A stretch of DNA of 64,000 nucleotides from Phyllobacterium myrsinacearum (lineage in GTDB: Bacteria > Pseudomonadota > Alphaproteobacteria > Rhizobiales > Rhizobiaceae). The notes beneath the pieces are model-generated. The model ran no database searches. It saw nothing but the letters and a program-made list of their open reading frames with translations, and had not been told where the DNA came from. Made by a program: the position numbers and the translations under genes. Each line of letters opens with the position of its first letter. Position 1 is the stretch's first letter. Location: the NCBI RefSeq assembly GCF_002980555.1, contig NZ_PVBT01000009.1, positions 124,001-188,000 on the forward strand. Reading direction: 5' to 3'. Shown here piece by piece: positions 61,264-64,000 of this stretch.

Positions 61264-61752
61264 ATGATACGCTACCGCCATTTCATAAGCTTCATTGCTG
61301 CCGCTTCGCTGAGTGCGTTCATGGCACAGGGTGCCCTCGCCCAATCGAACGGGAAAGCAATGCCAACGAACAACCCCCGTGCTTATCTCGCAGTGTCGAA
61401 CGGTACTTCGGCAACGCTTGGAGACACAATGAAACTCAGCCGCACCTCTGCACATTTCTCCCTGTTAAAAGGACAAATGATACTTCGGTATTCCGACGTG
61501 TGGAAAAGCGGCAGCGATACAGAATTCGGTGGAGATGTCTATCAGGTGCTGAATGCCGACAAGTTTTTTTCACTGAACAAAGGCAAGAACGGCTTTTGTG
61601 ACAAGCCGGTTCGATGGATCACCATCAAGAATTCAGAAAATACCCTGGGTGAAGGGACTATTCGCCTTGGCATGCTGAGCATCGATGACTGGCGCAAATA
61701 TAATCCCAATGCACTCGGTGCGTGCAGTGCGGATTCCTTCCAGCTCAAATAG
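61264..61752 (+). CDS. Small secreted hypothetical protein
   Basis: The 162-residue protein has a clear signal peptide (MIRYRHFISFIAAASLSAFM, then AQGALA) and a mature part of about 135 residues with two Cys (GFCDKPV and LGACSADSF) that could form a disulfide bond in the periplasm. I recognise no family. It is a single gene, followed convergently by an ABC-exporter fragment. Confidence 0.7.
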   Translation: MIRYRHFISFIAAASLSAFMAQGALAQSNGKAMPTNNPRAYLAVSNGTSATLGDTMKLSRTSAHFSLLKGQMILRYSDVWKSGSDTEFGGDVYQVLNADKFFSLNKGKNGFCDKPVRWITIKNSENTLGEGTIRLGMLSIDDWRKYNPNALGACSADSFQLK

Positions 61753-61775
61753 CCCTCGTTCGGCGGGCGTACCGG

Positions 61776-62095
61776 TTAGGCCGAGCGGCGATTGAGTTTT
61801 GCCAGACACAATATGGCATCGGCATAGGCGTGGCCAAGCCGGCTGCCGAGTGCATCTTGCAGTGGGGAAACCACTGACGCACCCAAAAGCACAGCGTAAA
61901 GAACAAAGACCCAGAACCAGTCTCTGTGGAACGATCCGTAGTGAAGTCATCGAGTTGTCGAGAAAATATGTATGGCACGATGACCGACAGCGCAGAGCTG
62001 ACAAAAATTGTGAGCGTGATCATTGCAATAGAAAAGGCAGAGCTGCGCAAATATTGAACCAGTATCGCTTGGAGTGGTTGTAGAACGATCCTCAT
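61776..62095 (-). pseudogene. ABC-exporter transmembrane-domain fragment, frameshifted
   Basis: From ATG 62095 the frame reads MRIVLQPLQAILVQYLRSSA, then IAMITLTIFVSSALSVIVPY, like the first helices of an ATM1/MsbA-type exporter. Near 61895 the sense shifts to another frame (LLGASVVSPLQDALGSRLGH, then AYADAILCLAKLNRRSA) and stops at 61776. The rest of the membrane domain and the whole ATPase are missing, so it is a relic. Confidence 0.5.
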
Positions 62096-62329
62096 ACTTG
62101 GTCGTCCAAAGTGAACACTTAACGGACGGTTACGTAGATCCAATAGAGCGGCAAGAAAATTCGCCGTCTTCTCTCCGGTTGTACGAGCAGGTGCTATATA
62201 TTTTTTTCTAACGTGGGAAAGGCAAGATCGATTAGCGTCAGACTGCGTCTGCACGAACGCTCCGCAATTTTTGTGTTGTGAGGACTAACTTAGTTATCCT
62301 CGAGCATACTTCACCACGGCGGTATTTTA

Positions 62330-62523
62330 AAGGACAGCGAGTATTTTATTCCCGTCATGCCAATCAGGGTGGTCTTCTTCTCGGCGCAAAAGAGTTTGTC
62401 GCCAGTGGAGCGCTGCTTCGGATTTCAGATGGCCTAAACATTACGGTGGCGGCTGTCTCACAGCCTGGTTTCGGCGCTTCTGATGGGCCCCTAAACATTA
62501 AAGGGGCACAAATATGCGGTTGA
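62330..62523 (+). pseudogene. Alpha/beta-hydrolase N-terminal fragment
   Basis: The frame includes ITVAAVSQPGFGASDGP, which matches the strand and loop after the oxyanion region in alpha/beta hydrolases (VAVSQPGYGxSDGP). It ends after ICG, without an elbow or His. It lies close to the TetR/RidA pair, whereas the other RidA paralogue has an intact alpha/beta hydrolase as neighbour. The remaining bases of 62096-62737 show nothing else. Confidence 0.35.
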
Positions 62524-62737
62524 AAGCTCAAATCATAAACATCGGCCCGTTTCGGGCCCCAGTCCCGCGCGAAATCGAAGGGCGCAGAAGGGTGGGGAGC
62601 AGCCACTCAATGCGATGAGCACGAAGCGGAAGTTGCTCCAGTCGCAAGCCTCCGCAGTCTTGAAGGCTGTAGCTTCAACCGAGCATTCCGCGACGCCAAA
62701 GTCTCAGTCTGAAAGCTCGACTTCCGCCTTTAGTAGG

Positions 62738-63331
62738 TCACAAACGCTCCAAAAGCAGACCTGCCGCCAAGGCGTGAAAAGCCGCGATCGCCTTCGGCAG
62801 CACGCTCTGCGGGTTTTCGCTCGCGGCGATCCAGAGAGCAGCATTGAGAGCCGCGCCACTAAGCAATCGGGCCGCCGCCTCTGCGTCAAGTGGCTTGAGG
62901 ATGCCTTGTACGATTAGGCGCTCCACAGTGCTCTTGGTCACCTGTAGACAACTGTTCTGGCTCGGCCACTGCGAGGGATCACCTAACTCCGCAGGTCCGT
63001 CGAGCAGAACGATGCGTTGGACTTCCGGATTTAGCGCCATCTCGATATAGGCCACCCCCTCGGCAAGCAAGCCCTGCCAATCGTTACCCGCCCGAGCCCC
63101 AATCTCTTTAGCGCGCACCGCCATTTCCATGTCAATCTGATCGACAACCGCCGCCAGGAGCCCGCGCTTGTCACCGAAGCTGTGGTAAAGCGCACCCCGT
63201 GTCAGACCGACGTCAGCCGTCAACTCGTCCATTGACGCTGCGGAGTACCCCTTTTCCGCAAAAGCCTTTCGCGCAGCCGCTATCAACTTGACGCGGTTTT
63301 CCTGCATCGTTTCGCTGCGTGTTTTCGCCAT
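62738..63331 (-). CDS. TetR-family repressor
   Basis: The 197-residue protein has the TetR helix-turn-helix at about 10-57 (LIAAARKAFAEKGYSAASMD, then LTRGALYHSFGDKRGLLAAV) and a ligand domain with the VQRIVLLDGPAELGDPSQWP segment common in this subgroup. It is divergent from the second RidA gene, and the gap carries three copies of its probable operator. Confidence 0.93.
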   Translation of the reverse strand: MAKTRSETMQENRVKLIAAARKAFAEKGYSAASMDELTADVGLTRGALYHSFGDKRGLLAAVVDQIDMEMAVRAKEIGARAGNDWQGLLAEGVAYIEMALNPEVQRIVLLDGPAELGDPSQWPSQNSCLQVTKSTVERLIVQGILKPLDAEAAARLLSGAALNAALWIAASENPQSVLPKAIAAFHALAAGLLLERL

Positions 63332-63349
63332 TCAATCCCTCTTATTCAT

Positions 63350-63413
63350 ATACGAAGCGTATATGGACTTGACATACGATACGTATGTCGAATACCCAAC
63401 ATACGTATCGTAT
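63350..63413. promoter_or_regulatory. Triple ATACG-N3-CGTAT operator
   Basis: Three inverted repeats share ATACG-N3-CGTAT: ATACGAAGCGTAT at 63350-63362, GACATACGATACGTATGTC at 63371-63389 (8-bp arms), and ATACGTATCGTAT at 63401-63413. Centres are about 24 and 27 bases apart. They lie between the divergent TetR and RidA genes and include TTGACATAC, a possible -35. Confidence 0.85.
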
Positions 63414-63487
63414 ATCAAATGAGGTGCGAGCTTGTGAAGCGTTACTCCGGGCTCAGCGGCCGTTGCCAACAATAAAGAGAGATCAGA

Positions 63488-63886
63488 ATGACCCAACGCG
63501 AAGCAATCTTTCCTGCTAACAGGCACACTCTTTACGAGGAGCATGGCTATTCCGCTGCTATCAGATCCGGTGATCTGCTATTTGTGTCCGGACAGGTTGG
63601 CAGCCGTTCCGATGGAACACCCGAACCCCATTTTGAACGCCAAGTACGGCTGGCCTTTGAAAACCTGAAGGCCACGCTGGACGCAGCGGGCTGCACGATG
63701 GATGATATCGTGGACGTAACCACCTTCCACACTGACCCTGAAAACCAGTTCGGAACTATTATGGCTGTCAAGCAACAGATTTTCAGCAAGCCGCCCTACC
63801 CGAATTGGACTGCGCTCGGCGTAAACTGGCTCGCCGGCTTCGACTTTGAGATAAAGGTCATCGCCCGTATTCCGGTAAATACTTGA
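63488..63886 (+). CDS. RidA-family (YjgF/UK114) protein, paralogue 2
   Basis: The 132-residue protein starts MTQREAIFPANRHTLYEEHG and shares the core of paralogue 1 (26110-26508), with LLFVSGQVG, DDIVDVTTFHTDPENQF and the same final EIKVIARIPV. About 96 of 132 residues agree, and both are the same length. It lacks the canonical Arg of deaminating RidA proteins at the usual C-terminal place. It is divergent from a TetR gene with a triple operator, so it is likely under tight ligand-dependent control. After its stop (63887-64000) no further complete gene is visible; an ATG at 63980 could start the next one. Confidence 0.88.
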   Translation: MTQREAIFPANRHTLYEEHGYSAAIRSGDLLFVSGQVGSRSDGTPEPHFERQVRLAFENLKATLDAAGCTMDDIVDVTTFHTDPENQFGTIMAVKQQIFSKPPYPNWTALGVNWLAGFDFEIKVIARIPVNT

Positions 63887-64000
63887 CATCGCCACACCCC
63901 TGCTGCCCGGGAAATTGCCATATTCTGTCGCACGCGCGTTCCCGAAGAAGGCTCTTGCGATGGAGTTTGCGAAAGCTCGATGACCGCTATGGGACTCAAT

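Overview
The window looks like chromosomal DNA of an alphaproteobacterium of the Hyphomicrobiales, most likely an Ochrobactrum/Brucella-type organism. This rests on GC-rich codon use, dense LysR, TetR and MarR regulation, many ABC importers, a DUF1127-type small protein and a type VI secretion (T6SS) accessory island. No search was run, so the genus is an inference. No rRNA, tRNA or CRISPR was recognised.

0-10 kb (minus strand): a T6SS accessory island without the core tss genes. It holds hcp-vgrG, a putative lipoprotein, a candidate effector and PAAR, then two transposase relics (IS1595 and IS481 families). A second hcp follows, with a helical protein, a LysM protein and a membrane-anchored protein cut by the window edge. 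The two hcp coding sequences are identical except for one silent base. A solo LuxR-type regulator lies beside the island.

11-19 kb: small regulator/enzyme pairs. These are a periplasmic alpha/beta hydrolase with LysR, a DUF1127-like protein and an O-methyltransferase, an FMN reductase with MarR, and an amidase with TetR that share a clear palindromic operator. An IS256-type relic also lies here.

19-31 kb: an amino-acid-type import and catabolism operon with two permeases, an M20 peptidase, a binding protein, an aminotransferase and an ornithine-cyclodeaminase-like enzyme. It has no ATPase gene and is read divergently from an XRE-cupin regulator. Next come RidA, an epoxide-hydrolase-like enzyme with LysR, and an ArsR gene followed by a quinone-oxidoreductase-like gene and an ABM monooxygenase. 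Two gene fragments (TetR-like and AbiEii-like) follow.

31-50 kb: a large catabolic island around one MarR regulator. Leftward runs a PotABCD-type importer with a class III aminotransferase, an alpha/beta hydrolase lacking its nucleophile, and an acetylpolyamine-amidohydrolase-like deacetylase. Rightward runs a nine-gene chain: HMG-CoA-lyase-like protein, two crotonases, class III CoA-transferase, acyl-CoA ligase, nitronate monooxygenase, aldehyde dehydrogenase, GMC oxidoreductase and amidohydrolase. A matching 39-bp operator/promoter block lies before both arms, so they probably form one regulon.

51-61 kb: an Rnk-like factor, then a dipeptide-type ABC operon. The operon also carries a beta-lactamase-like serine hydrolase and an unusual fusion of an L,D-transpeptidase (YkuD) domain to a succinylglutamate-desuccinylase/aspartoacylase-type zinc domain. 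A LysR gene is divergent. The content suggests scavenging of peptidoglycan-derived or D-amino-acid peptides. This is the best candidate for an undescribed system here.

61-64 kb: a secreted small protein, a decayed ABC exporter fragment, a hydrolase fragment, and a TetR gene with three ATACG-N3-CGTAT operators facing a second RidA paralogue.
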